From Larus michahellis (Eukaryota; Chordata; Aves; Charadriiformes; Laridae): a stretch of 64,000 nt of DNA. Shown here one piece after another: positions 41,401 to 53,400 of this stretch. How positions within the stretch are numbered: position 1 is the stretch's first letter; every line of letters begins with the position of its first letter. Made by a program: the position numbers and the translations under genes. Location of the stretch: contig NC_133910.1 of the NCBI RefSeq assembly GCF_964199755.1, positions 2,936,501-3,000,500 of the forward strand, given 5' to 3'. Below the pieces are notes generated by a model. That model worked only from the letters and a program-made list of their open reading frames with translations, was not told the DNA's origin and made no database searches.

Positions 41401-44400
41401 AGGCTTGTGTTAAATTTTTGTCCGTTTCACATTGGGCGAGTTAAATTATCTCTAGCTACTTAATGGCATGCTGAATTTCTTTCTTCCCTTTCAGTACCTC
41501 AAGCAGCTGCTTCTACACCCCCGGTGTCTTCTGCTGCTTTAATACCTGCAACGATCCAGCCCCATTCAGCTCTGCCTGGAGGAGCACAGGGCTTTCAGGT
41601 ACCAAAATAAAATCAAGAATATTGGCACTTCTGTCCTTTCTCATAAGTCTTACTGTCTTCTGCATTGCTGGCAGCAAGGACTCCATAGCAGCACGTAAGC
41701 GTGAGAATACTGGGCTGCTGCTTCTGACTCTTCTTTGGCATTCTCAGGTTTCCATCACATGCCTCTTAGAACTTAATCAAAAAGGGCTACTTTTCTGCCT
41801 GCTGATGGCTTCTTAAAGTTGAACTAAGAGTTAACTAGACTTTGTTTAGTATCTGCTTTTGTAGTGGGTAAAATAAAAGCTTCCAAGTACTTGTAGAGCT
41901 GGTGAAAACAAAAGCCCTTTAGCTTAAGTTTTTCTTGGTCATGGTCTCTTTTTCTGTGAGAGCTCATTTGCACACAATGTGTTTGCGGGTCATGGTTTTT
42001 CAGCCAGCAGAAGAATAATCCTTTTAAAAGGCTTGCAGCGGTGCTGCAAAGTGATGCAGTCTGCTTGCTAACGAGGAAGATGGGGGCTTAACACACAATG
42101 TATTTGCCACATCAGGTAGTGGCGATTTAGTACAAGCAGTTCTATGAAGTCTAAAACCAAGTTTATTGCTTTATGGTTTCTGTAGTTACTTTCACTTAAC
42201 CGATTATCTGGAGGGTTTGGGAAACAGTGGCTTATGCCACATAGAAGCACTGTTTATTTTTAAAGGGTCCAGGCAGAAAAAGAAAATATTTTGTAATAAA
42301 TACAAACACTGTGTGTATTAAAAAAAAACAAACCCAAACAAACACAACAACAACAAAAAAAACACTCTAGTGCATTGCTTTGGCTTTGCATTTTCCTTGA
42401 ATTGAGGATGAGGAAGTTGTGGCAAGTAACAAGATAAAAAAAGATGGGCTTTTCTGTTTGACAAAATAGAAACTAGTCATTAAAGTGAAGTTTTATTCTG
42501 ACAATGATTTGGATATATTGTTTTGAAAGTCTGACTGGGAAATCCCGAATTATTCTAGAAACTCGACCCAAGTCGTGTCGTAATCTTTTTCCCTTGCCTG
42601 AGAGAGTAAATTGCTATGAGTGAAGTACTCCTAGCACTTAATGCATTCTTTGGTCTGTTTAGCTGCTGCTGCTGAGCACTGAGCAGCAAAGCTGCAGTCA
42701 AGTTGGTTGGGTTGCGTTTTTTTGAGCCTTTCCTAGGAACAGCCTTGGGCTCAAGTTAGCCTAACTTCAGATTACTGCACCCCCGATAAGCTGCAGTGAG
42801 CCGTTCACATGCTGATCTTTGCCTCTCGCAAGTGTGGGATAACATGCTTTTGCTTAAACTCCCGTGAAGAAGGTAACTTATTAAGCTGTGGTAACCTGAA
42901 CACGTCTCTCAGCCTTGAAAGAAGAGCGGCTTTGGTTTTTTCCCTTTACTGTTGTGTAATTTGACTTCCCACTCCCTAATTCTGTTGGATTTTTTTTATT
43001 TCCAAATATCATCATTGCTTTGGGGCTTAAAAAACAGGAAAACCGTGTAAGTGTGAGTGGGGGAAAATATCAAAAGATGTTCTAATCTATTGAACTTCTT
43101 CCGCAAGGCGTATCCAGGCATGGCATTTGCTTACCCTCAAAATGCTGCGTCTGCTTCTCAGCTCCAGCCTGTGGGACAGATGTATCCCGCACCTTACCAA
43201 GGTATCGTTAAAAAAGCATACGCTTTTTTGCAGCATAGGCTGCAATGCCTGCAGTAAACTGTTTATAATGATGATTTAGGCAGCAATGGTAACAATACAC
43301 ATGTTCATCCTGCCTGTAATGTTTCACAAGTTCTTATTTTTTGGTAACAAATGGGGCAAACATTTCCCGATAAATATCCGTCTTTTTCTTACCTTAAGGA
43401 ACTTCATGCTGTGTGAAAGGGAAGGGAATTTCTAGGTTTATTCCCAAGGCTGTGTTTTACTAAAGGTGTTTTGTAGCTGGTGCTTCCAGTTATAAATAGA
43501 ACTGTAACAGTAAACTGCTATCCTACCAGCCAGGGAAAGAATTTAAGTATACATATAGGAGCCTTCACTAAGTGGGAGGATGTCACCCAAAAAAAAAAAA
43601 GGTGCAACCTAAGGAGGACTAAAGGCATTTGAAGAACCATTTAGGAAATCCCTGTTGGTGAAGACTTGGGTGTAGCTGAACCTTTCTTGGAGTGCAGTTT
43701 TGTGATTCAAAATTTCAGAAGCCAACCTTTGTTCCTATTGTTTGAGTCTACTCTTTGTCTACTCTTTGTCTACTCTTTGTCTACTCTTTGTCTACTCTTT
43801 GTCTACTCTTTGTCTACTCTTTGTCTACTCTTTGTCTACTCTTTGTCTACTCTTTGTCTACTCTTCTAGTGATCTGGGGGCTTCCCTCTTGTTGACCTAA
43901 GTGATGTCATGTGGCTCAAGAATTTCCTGTAATCGTAAACCTGCCTGTTCATGTTATTTGGAAAATACCTACATTATTGGTTTTCTAGATACCATGTCCC
44001 TCTTATTTCTGGGAAGAGAGTGGCTGTCCTATCTGGCAGGCTTCAAACTGCTGAGCGTTGCTTTTGACGTGTCTGTATGCAGGCATTTTCCCCTTGTGAC
44101 TCTAGATCTCTCTCCTTTCCATTCAAGCACCTGGGGATGTTACTTCCTTTTTGATGACAGAAGCTCGGCAGCATAACACTGAAATCCGAATGGCCGTTAG
44201 CAAAGTAGTAGATAAAATGGATCATCTGGCTGCCAAGGTAATGTGTGGCGTAGACAGGCTTGTTAACGGCACTACTGCTATTCGCTCTCCAGATGCGGTC
44301 TGAGGAGTTGGCCCTACTTAAATGCCAGCATTCAGTTTGTAAGTGAAGTACTAACATAGTGGAAATTCCGATATTATCAGACCTTGAAGTGGTAGCAATT

Positions 44401-47400
44401 CAGCTATTATGAAAAAGCCGAGACTAGGCTTGGGGGAGGGTGCTGTCTCTTAATCTCATATGGTGCCTTGTGTTTGGAGAGATTCGCTGCCCTTCAGGAG
44501 CCGTCACAGTTGATACAGTGGCGTATACCCTACAGCTAATCAGATGGAACAGTGAAATGCATCTCTGCAGATGTCTGACTCTCACCTACATCCATAAATT
44601 CGTTTCACCTGGCTTACGAGTGGCTTATGCTTACAGGTGGAGGAGTTGAAGAGACAAAATGCTGCTAACAGCTCACTGCTGCCTGGTATCTCCTCTGTTA
44701 CTATGGAAGCCTCCATGATCATGAGCAATATCCAACGCATAATCCAGGTGAGCATGGCCACCCTTATTTGACTCTGTCCATAAGGAACTAGAGCCCACTG
44801 TGCTATTCCTAATGAGGAGAGCTCTACTGGCTTGGCCCAAGTGTCCATCCACCCTTGTGTTCTGTTTTTGCATGGCCAAAACCAACTGCCAAGTAAGAGC
44901 ATGAGATATACAATGATGTCCATTCCTCTCTGCCCCCAAAAAAAAGCTCTTCTCAACAGTTTGTGGTTGGGGTACTTTCTGAGCTGGAGTTGATATATTA
45001 AGAGGCCTTGGTGGAAAGCTCATGTGAGAGAAATTCTGCCTCTTCTTAAACGGTTATGGGCTTATAGTGCAGAACGGAGTTTCACAGCTGAAATACGGTG
45101 TTGCAAGAACCACCTACTTCTGGTTTTCACCATTTAGTCTTATGCTTTGTAGCTTTTCTAGGCAGCAGCCTTACAACCTTGGCTTTTGCGGGTGAAAAAG
45201 TCAACCAGACACAACATACTCTAGAATGTGGTTTGGCAACATCTGTCGCGTGCCAGGATTCTTGCTACATGTAGTGTGGCGCCTACCTGTTGGGTTACCA
45301 CCGAAGGTGATAAGTCTCACCGCTGTACTGCATCTGTACAAACCAAAGGTTAGGTACAAGGAAGTCCGAGTAAGATGACTATTCATGCTGGGCTATGCTT
45401 TAGGAGAATGAGAGACTCAAGCAAGAGATATTTGAGAAGAGCAGTCGGATTGAGGAGCAGAATGAGAAGATCAGCGAGTTGATTGAGCGGAATCAGAGGT
45501 AAGGAGTGGGAGAGCACAGCCTCTCTGCACCTGCGAAGACTTTTCTAGCTAACGCTTGGTCAGGCATAACTAGGAGAGGTGTTCTTTAGGGTAGAGACAT
45601 TCTCTGATTTTAAGGTTTTTTTTCCAAGACGTTAAAAGTTTGGTTCCCCACCCTTGCAGGGCATAACTCCAAAAGTGCAGTTTACAGTAAATGTGAATGT
45701 GTTGAAGGTGTGGGGGCGGGAAAACCCTCATGCTGTCTTCCTTGAGCACGCTTGCTCTGCTTCTCGGAATTATTTTGGTTTTGCTAGCTTTTTAGTAAGG
45801 TGGAAGAAATTGTAGGGGACGTGGTGGCCCTAGTTCCACGGCTAGGTGTGTGTTTCGTTCAGTTTAAGAAGGGGAATAACTTGTTTCAGGAAATGGCAAA
45901 GGCCAGTGGATATGAGGTTATCAGAACTCTTCAACTGTGTGATGGGAACATTAGACTTGTTGCAAAGAGGTGTAGCGCTTACCCAAACTGATATAATCTC
46001 TGCTGGGCCAGGCACACCCATTCCACCCTCTTGAGACCAAGCTCTTAGTGCAGGATGACATGAAAAACTGTCTGGGACTTGTCATGAAGAAAACTGCTTT
46101 GAAATATCACCTCTTCTATCTGCGCCTTTTGCTCCAAGTCATGTATTTCCATAAACGCTCACGCATCTTCCCCTGTTCGCAGGTACGTCGAACAAAGTAA
46201 CTTGCTAATGGAGCAGAGGAACCACTCGCTGCAAACAACAAATGAAAACACACAGGCAAGAGTGTTGCATGCAGAACAGGAGAAGGTAATGGTGACAATG
46301 AGCCGCAGAGCTTTGGCTGCAGCCAGGAAAGGGGCTGCTTGTTGCGCTAAAACACGCCGAAGCCTTGTTCGTCGAGGCTTAAGTCTGTTCTCTTACAAGA
46401 CAACTGCAGTTCTGAACTTAAGTTTTGAAAGCTATTTGGAGAAACAATTTGGATATTTCATGGCTTTCGTAACAACAGCACAGAAGGTACAAATGTAGAT
46501 TTTTATGCTGTTATAGCTTGGATATTCTTAGCTTGCAGGAAAGCGTCTGAATTGTTGTTGACTTTGTAGGTATGCAGCCAACATGTGGAGGAATTGTGTG
46601 CATCACAGGGTTTTGCCGGGTTGGAAATGTACTTCGTTTATCTAATTCTACTGGCAGTTTCAGAAAGTTTTTTTAATTCTTTCTGTTTAACTGACATAGA
46701 GTGAATGTAGCTATAAGAAAAAATATTTCCTATTAGAGTTTCGTAACTGTGCTTTTTTTACACTTTTTTTTATACTAATCAAAAGCTTGTTGTTTCTCCC
46801 AGTAATGTATTGTGCTTGTGTGAAAGGGGCTATTGGGAAATAGCTTTCAAACCAGTTAAACGCACTTATGCATGGCCGCGTAGCCTGTAACGTCCACTTG
46901 TCCCAGCCTAGGCTGGCTTTGAGGTCGGTAACTGCATGGTGTCGTCTATGCTCGTTCAAGCGCTGGCTTCTTAAATCACACCAAGTTCAGTCCTGCACCG
47001 TGCACCGTTTATCTCTCCAATTCAAATGCAAGATGATAAATGCTTGCTCTGCATGAGAACCATGACTCGGTACATCCAAAAATTACAGAAACTGCAGCTT
47101 TCTAAAGTATGCTGGCGAGTATGCTAAAGAATAGAGCAATAAATGGCTGCTAATTGTGTGCTGGTGTGAGCAGACCCTGAAGGAGAGCTGCATTTGTCCA
47201 CCGAGGGCCCAGGTCGCATACCCATAATAAGTAGGGGGTGTGAAAGATTCTAACCAAGAATAAGTCAGATTTGAAAAAAATAAATAAAATTCCCTTTCTG
47301 CCAGTGAGCCCAGCGTCCAGCTTGCATGATAAGTGACTTGGGGAAGAAGCGTCTTTTGGAAGTATAAGAGATGATCTTCAGGAATCTTTTGGGCCTCGTC

Positions 47401-50400
47401 TTCAGTAGGGCTCCACGTGATTCAGCAGTCGCTGCCTGGGTGATAGCGCTGTGACACGAATAGACTTCAGGCTAGACCAGAAAAGCCACGACTTGCACTG
47501 GGAGAAGATTTCCCCTAGTTTTGTGAGAGTATTGACTGTAGATATGAAGGCTGGTATTCCTTGCTCTTTCTTTTAGCTAACCCAGCTTGCTCTGTGACTG
47601 CAATGCCGAGATCGCTATGGACGGACAGACTCAGGGAAGAGAATTTTAAGCTATTTTATCTATTCTTTACTTAAAAATAGGGAGTTAACATTGATTTTTG
47701 TGACACGGGCCAGGCATCTGTCCCCAGGATCACTGGGAAGAGGTGATAGTAGCTTGCTGCTTTTGGGTGCTAGATCTTCGACCCTGGCGGAGCACATCAC
47801 AGCTTTAGCTGAAGGCTTCGTGTACCACAAGGATAAGTAATGGCCCACGCTCCCCGGTGCAGTGGCACTCACGTGTGGGACCGATCCTGCATCTGGCGTG
47901 TGATGTACCTGTGAGGGTACCTTTAGCGTCTTTCTTTTTAAGCCAGGCTTCACTGCCTTTTCCTCTCCAAGCTTTTACAGCTCTCGAAATAATTTTAAAG
48001 GCTTCTCTGGCATGCCTTAGGCTCCCCTAATGAAGCATTTTGCTTTTCTGATGATGATTAATGCCTCTGCCTTTCAAGTTGTGTTCTTAACTCTTCCTGT
48101 TTCCTGTCGCTGCTTTCTCTTCCTAGCGCATGCTGCCGGTGGATCGGGGCTGGGACCAGGTGAGGCAGTGTCTGCTGACTGTGCAGGTGACAGATAATTG
48201 TGCCCTAGATAGTGCCAGCCCGGCTTCCTCTTGAACTAGCTACAAGCTGAGTGGCATTAAAATAATTGCCTCAGATCTCGAATTAGCACAGATCATCAAC
48301 TTGGGAAAGGGCTTTATAACTGGCAGCGTAGCCGCTGTCCCCCTCTTTCTTGGGGAGCCCTTTCAAAGAACTTCGTCACGTTGCTGCTCGTTTCACCTCC
48401 CCCATGGGAGAAACAGGAGGTGATGGTGTAATTGTCGGAGCAGATCCAGAGCACGTAAGACTCTGGGTGCCTGAAAGCTGGAGGCTGGAGCTGAGCTAGG
48501 GTAGGTATGAAGCACTCACTGCAGAAACTTCAGTCTAAGTAACAGTTCCCAGCATAAGATTTCTTTTTTATTTTTCTTTATTTGTCATTAAAGACAAAGG
48601 CAAGTGTTAAAAAAACCTTTAGATGTGCCCTGGGGTTTTGCTTTGTTTTTAGCATGCTAGGAGTTAGTATCTTGAACTGCAGTGAGACATTTATGGAAAT
48701 GTAAGAGGAAAGCAGACGCGTTTTTAGCCAGTCTCTGTTAAAATGCTGCCTCCTCTTAAAATTAATGGTGTAGTATCCCAGCCCTCGAGGTCAGCACATA
48801 GTCATCCTCAACGTAGTTGGAACAGTTTTGCTCACAGCTCTTCTCTGCCGGAAGGTGGTGGTCCTAGTCTGAAAAGAAACGCTTTAGTTCTCTTTGGGGA
48901 TAAAGCAGAGGGAAACTCCAGTTCTCCTGAAGTTACCGGTCACAGGACAGTGAGAGCCTGTTGGGAATCTGGATGTAGCTATGGATATAGAAGCTGTTCA
49001 GGTGTTCCTGCAGCAAGTGAGGTTTGCTGACGGGTGTAGTTCTGTCTTTGCAGAGCATCCTCTGAATTCTGTGTGTCGTGCAACAAGATTGGGACCATGA
49101 CTCTGTGTCTTTGTCTTGATGCCTTGAGCCTCTCCTAACATATGGTTTATAAGTCGTCTGACGAGCTGTGTTAATACCTGGTTTAACGTGAGTCACCGAC
49201 TGAGCAATACTAAACCTAAACAGGTCAACAAATTACTGTGAGAACTCTGCTCCAAAATGAAAGCCTTGCCCGCGTGGGCACTTCAAGGTGACTACGTGGT
49301 GTGTGCTCTGAGGGAAGGTGCTTTTTTTGGCTGGAACAAGCCTATGTCTTGTGTGGCTTTGCAGTGATTTGTAAGCCTATTGAAGAAAATTAGATGTTGG
49401 AGCCCAGGCTTCTACTTGAATCGATGTTGTCGTAGCCTGAAAACTCCGAGCAAAGCCACCAGGCACTGGTACTAGTCTTAAAAACACATTTAAGCTTCTC
49501 AGGAAAACTCACTGAGTGGAATTAACGTGGTGACGAGGCTGTTGGTGGCCTTGTGCAACTTCCTGGTCAGTCTGGACAGGTTTCAGCCAAACCACTCACA
49601 GTTACATGGCAAAAAAGTTATCGTTACCTCTTCAATTTGGAGATGTCTGTGAGGCGCTGGGTCCCAGCGCATCCCCATTAAGGTCTCCAGCCCATTATCG
49701 ATTCTTCCTGTGGGAACAGTTCTGAAGCTCCCTCAACCCTCACGTATCCCTTTTTTGTCCCTTTTCCCTTTGTGATACAGGCCAAAGTTGCTGAGGAGTT
49801 GGCAGCTGCCACGGCGCAGGTTTCCCAGCTGCAGCTGGAGCTGACAGCCCACCAGAAGAAGGAAATGGACCTGCGGAAACAGCTGTCTGCTGCCCTGCAG
49901 GAGGCAGAGCGACACGAGACGCAGCTCAACAAACTGCAAGCACAGTTAGCAGGTAAGATTTCTTCTGCCGGTTCCATGAAGGCTCTTTTATGTCATTTTT
50001 TTTCCTCTTCTGTAAGTCATAGGTTTTTCCTTTCCTCTGGGGTATCTGTTCCTGCTTTCCCCAGGATCAGTCCGAAGGGCATCAAAGAGGGATGTTGATG
50101 CACTGAAGTGTGTGAAGGATGTGTGCATCCTTGTTACCACCACAATGGTAATCAATGAACAAAATCATCCCGTCCCAGGGATGCCTTCTGTAGAAGCAAT
50201 CTCTTGGCATTGCTGTCCAAGATCTTGTAGAGCGACCAGAGACGTTCCTGTGGTTGAAAAGTTAAGTTAAAAGCCGAGGTACAAGCATTGCCATTTCACA
50301 GAAGAAACTCTTGATAAATTCTAGTTCCCAGTGTAGGTGCAGGCCGTGTTGTTGATTTCATTGTGCAAGAGACACTGTTCTCTCTCATCAGCCCCAAAAT

Positions 50401-53400
50401 GCGCTAACCTGAACCATAGGTAGCGCTGAAACCCACCGTGAAGTGTATTTTTGCAGAGCTTCAAGAAGCCTCTGAGGACACTCAGAGTAGATTCAAAGCT
50501 GAGAAGCAGAGCCGCAAACAGCTGGACATGAAGATTACAGCATTGGAAGAAGAGTTAACGGACCTAAAAGTGGAGAAGGAGACTCTTGAAAGGGTACGTC
50601 CAGTGCCAGCGTTACAGAGGGATGCAGGGTTTCACTTGTTCGCTGAAATTTAACCCAACATTCTTGTTTGTAAACACTCGAGTTAGGTAAATCTTGACTC
50701 ATCTGCAGACAGGGATCCCTGTGCTGGTGGATCCTCTGTGCTTGTGTGATTTATTTTTTTATTTATTTTTTTTTAATATCTTAGACAGTAATACATTACC
50801 CTTCCTACCTCTAAAATAATCTCAGCTTGATTTTAAAATGGTAACATTCCCTGCTCAAAGAAGCTCTTTCTGCATGAGGAAGAGAAGCTACTTTGTGCGG
50901 TCTGGCCTATTTGTCTCCTGTTCTGGATTGCAGAATCTTGCAGAGAGGAAGAAGAAATCCCTCTCGGAGAGAGCTCAAGCCGAGGAAGAGATGGAAGAAA
51001 TACGCAGATCGTATCAGCAGGAACTGGACAAGCTTCGGCAGTTGCTGAAAAAGGCACGGACTTCGACTGACCAGGCAGCAGCAGAGCAGGTGAGGAGTCA
51101 CGGGAGCTTCTCCAACAAGTGTCTGGAAGGTTTGTGGGAACCTACAAGAAATAGTCATGAAAATGCTCAGGTAGCGAAAGAATGAAAACGTTATCTGCTT
51201 CATTTTAGGGGTTAACTTTAACCCAGGGTTCGCTTTGTTGCCTTTCTAAACTATCTTTGCTGGTGGTTGTTGGCCCCGTGTCTGACTCTGGGATTTGCAC
51301 TGATGTCTCTGTAAGGAAGAGCATGATTCAAGGAGGGAGGTCCCAGTCGGTCTCTGACTCCGATAACGGGCCCCTGCCGTGGCTGCGGAGGGTTTGGTGC
51401 AGCATCGGTGCAGGCTGGCACGCGGCCTCGGATTCCGACTGTGTTAGAGAGAGTGTCGGACCGAGGAAAGGAGAGGCGCCAAATTGAATTCACAGTAGAG
51501 AGAAGAATACAGGCCTGCTGCTGGGTGAAAGACTGCTTAGAAATATGCCAAGGGATCTGAAATCTGCGCCAGACCTTCGGGCCGGCCTGAGGGATCGCGG
51601 CCAGAACTGACCTCTGGGAGGTGTGGGCAGGAGCTGGTGCCAGCCGCAGGGCTGCCCTCCGCGTGCAGGTGTTCCAGCCGCGGGCGGGAGATGTCCAGCC
51701 CCGAGCTTTTGTTGCGAATGCAGGTTGTGTCTGTGTTCCTAATGATCTCTCTTATGTGATGGGCAGCTATCGCTCGTCCAGGCAGAGCTGGAATCCCAGT
51801 GGGAAGCCAGATGTGAACGGGCGCTGGCCTCGGCCAAGGAGCAGCATGTTAGACAGTACCGGGAGGTGTGTGAGCAGAGAGATTCCCTGAAGGAGCAGGT
51901 GTCCCAGCTGGAAGAGAAGGTAAAGGGCCGTTCTTTACTGCTGAAATGTAATGCCAGATAACCAGTAGCTGTAAGCAGCAGTCTTCTCCCACCGAATTGT
52001 GGGAAATTTTTAATTTCTTGACTGTTGTGGAATTTGGTCTTGTCCGAGCGACGTGTCCGTGTTTGCACCTGTTAGGTTGGGATGGGGGTTAGTGAATTCA
52101 CTGCTGCAGTCCTGAATGAGGGAGAGCCAAGATGCTGTCGGTCTGGGACTAAAGCGGCAGCCGCAATCTCTTCTGCTTCTCCGCTCTGTTCTGAATGACT
52201 GCTTTGGAGCAGAAACTGTTTTGAAGTGGGTGACACCGAAAGGGGCCGTTAACTAACGGGCTCTAGTTCTTGTCTTTCAGATTGCAGCTCTCAAACACTC
52301 GAAAAAAGCAGAGGAGCAAAAATTGGCTGAGTTCCAGCAACGTTGGGAGCAACTAGAGCCTGTCAAAGAGAAGGTAAAGGGAGTAACACAGTAGCTGAAC
52401 GCAAACTGGGGTGCAGTAGTCACTAGCCTCAGGCGACCTATGTCCAGAGTAACGAGAACACGAGTTCCGGAATATGAGAGGGAAGGAATAACTCCGCGTT
52501 GCTTCCAGCAAACCAGAACAGGTCCAAGTGGTGAGACCCAGCCCTCATTTCGCTGGGATCTCAGTAATGCTGTGCCCATTCTTGGTGTTATTTGAACTTG
52601 AAGAGCTAATGACATGGTTGTGGACCTCCAAGGTTTTGGCTTGGCTGGGTATCTTCGGTTTGGTGCTGTTACTTTCAGCCAGGTCTTCTGCAATTCTATC
52701 GAAGCCCTGCTTAAAACTCCACTCGCCGATTTACCCCTCGCTAAAAAGCTGTTTACAGATGCGTTTGCTGCTTACCCACCCAGTGCAAGGTTCCTCCTGG
52801 TGGTGGTGTCTGAAGCTGTTCTAACTTGCGGTTTCCCTCTGGCAGTATTCAGCCCTGCAGGCTGACGTTGTGCTGCTGAAGGCTCGCTACGAGGAACGCA
52901 TCCGAGACCTGGAGAAGGATCGGGACGGAGCTTCACCTGCAGACTTCACAGAAGAAGTGAGCTTCGCTATCCAATATTTCTCCTTACTAAGCAAATCTGT
53001 TTACCTTGAATTATTTCTCTTTGAGCAGAGATAAGAAGGAAAACCAGTATTTTCTCCGCAGAAGCGCTGTGTTTCTGGTCGCAGGGTCTGCAGAGGAAGG
53101 AAGGATGTGATCTTCCTGCTGCCCACTTTGTTGCTTGATTATTTTATTTTGGGGGGGGGGGTGGTGTTAAAACTTAAGATCTGAGGGTTAGATTTAAAAA
53201 TTGAAAGAATAATAAGAAATGAGTGTCAGTCTGCCTTGGGTCTGTGCAACCTGCCTGAGTTTTGGAGGGGTGGGTTTGGTGTCTATGCAGTGGTTCTGAA
53301 TTAAGACGGCGTGATGTATTCTGCTTTGCTATTGGAATTTCCGATTTGAAAAGCGGATACTTTGGAAACCACATGTGTTTTGTTTGGATTTATTGTTCCT

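Noticed and set aside
43666-43869. Repeat array as a CRISPR or a repeat protein
   Set aside because: It is an 11-base pure tandem repeat without spacers in a vertebrate intron. The repetitive peptide arises only from reading it through in a fixed frame.
46183-46498. Extended open frame past FKBP15 exon 19 (possible retained intron end)
   Set aside because: A good GTAATG donor follows the conserved EQEK residues at 46285, and exon 20 continues the family sequence in the same phase. The read-through part resembles nothing in the family.
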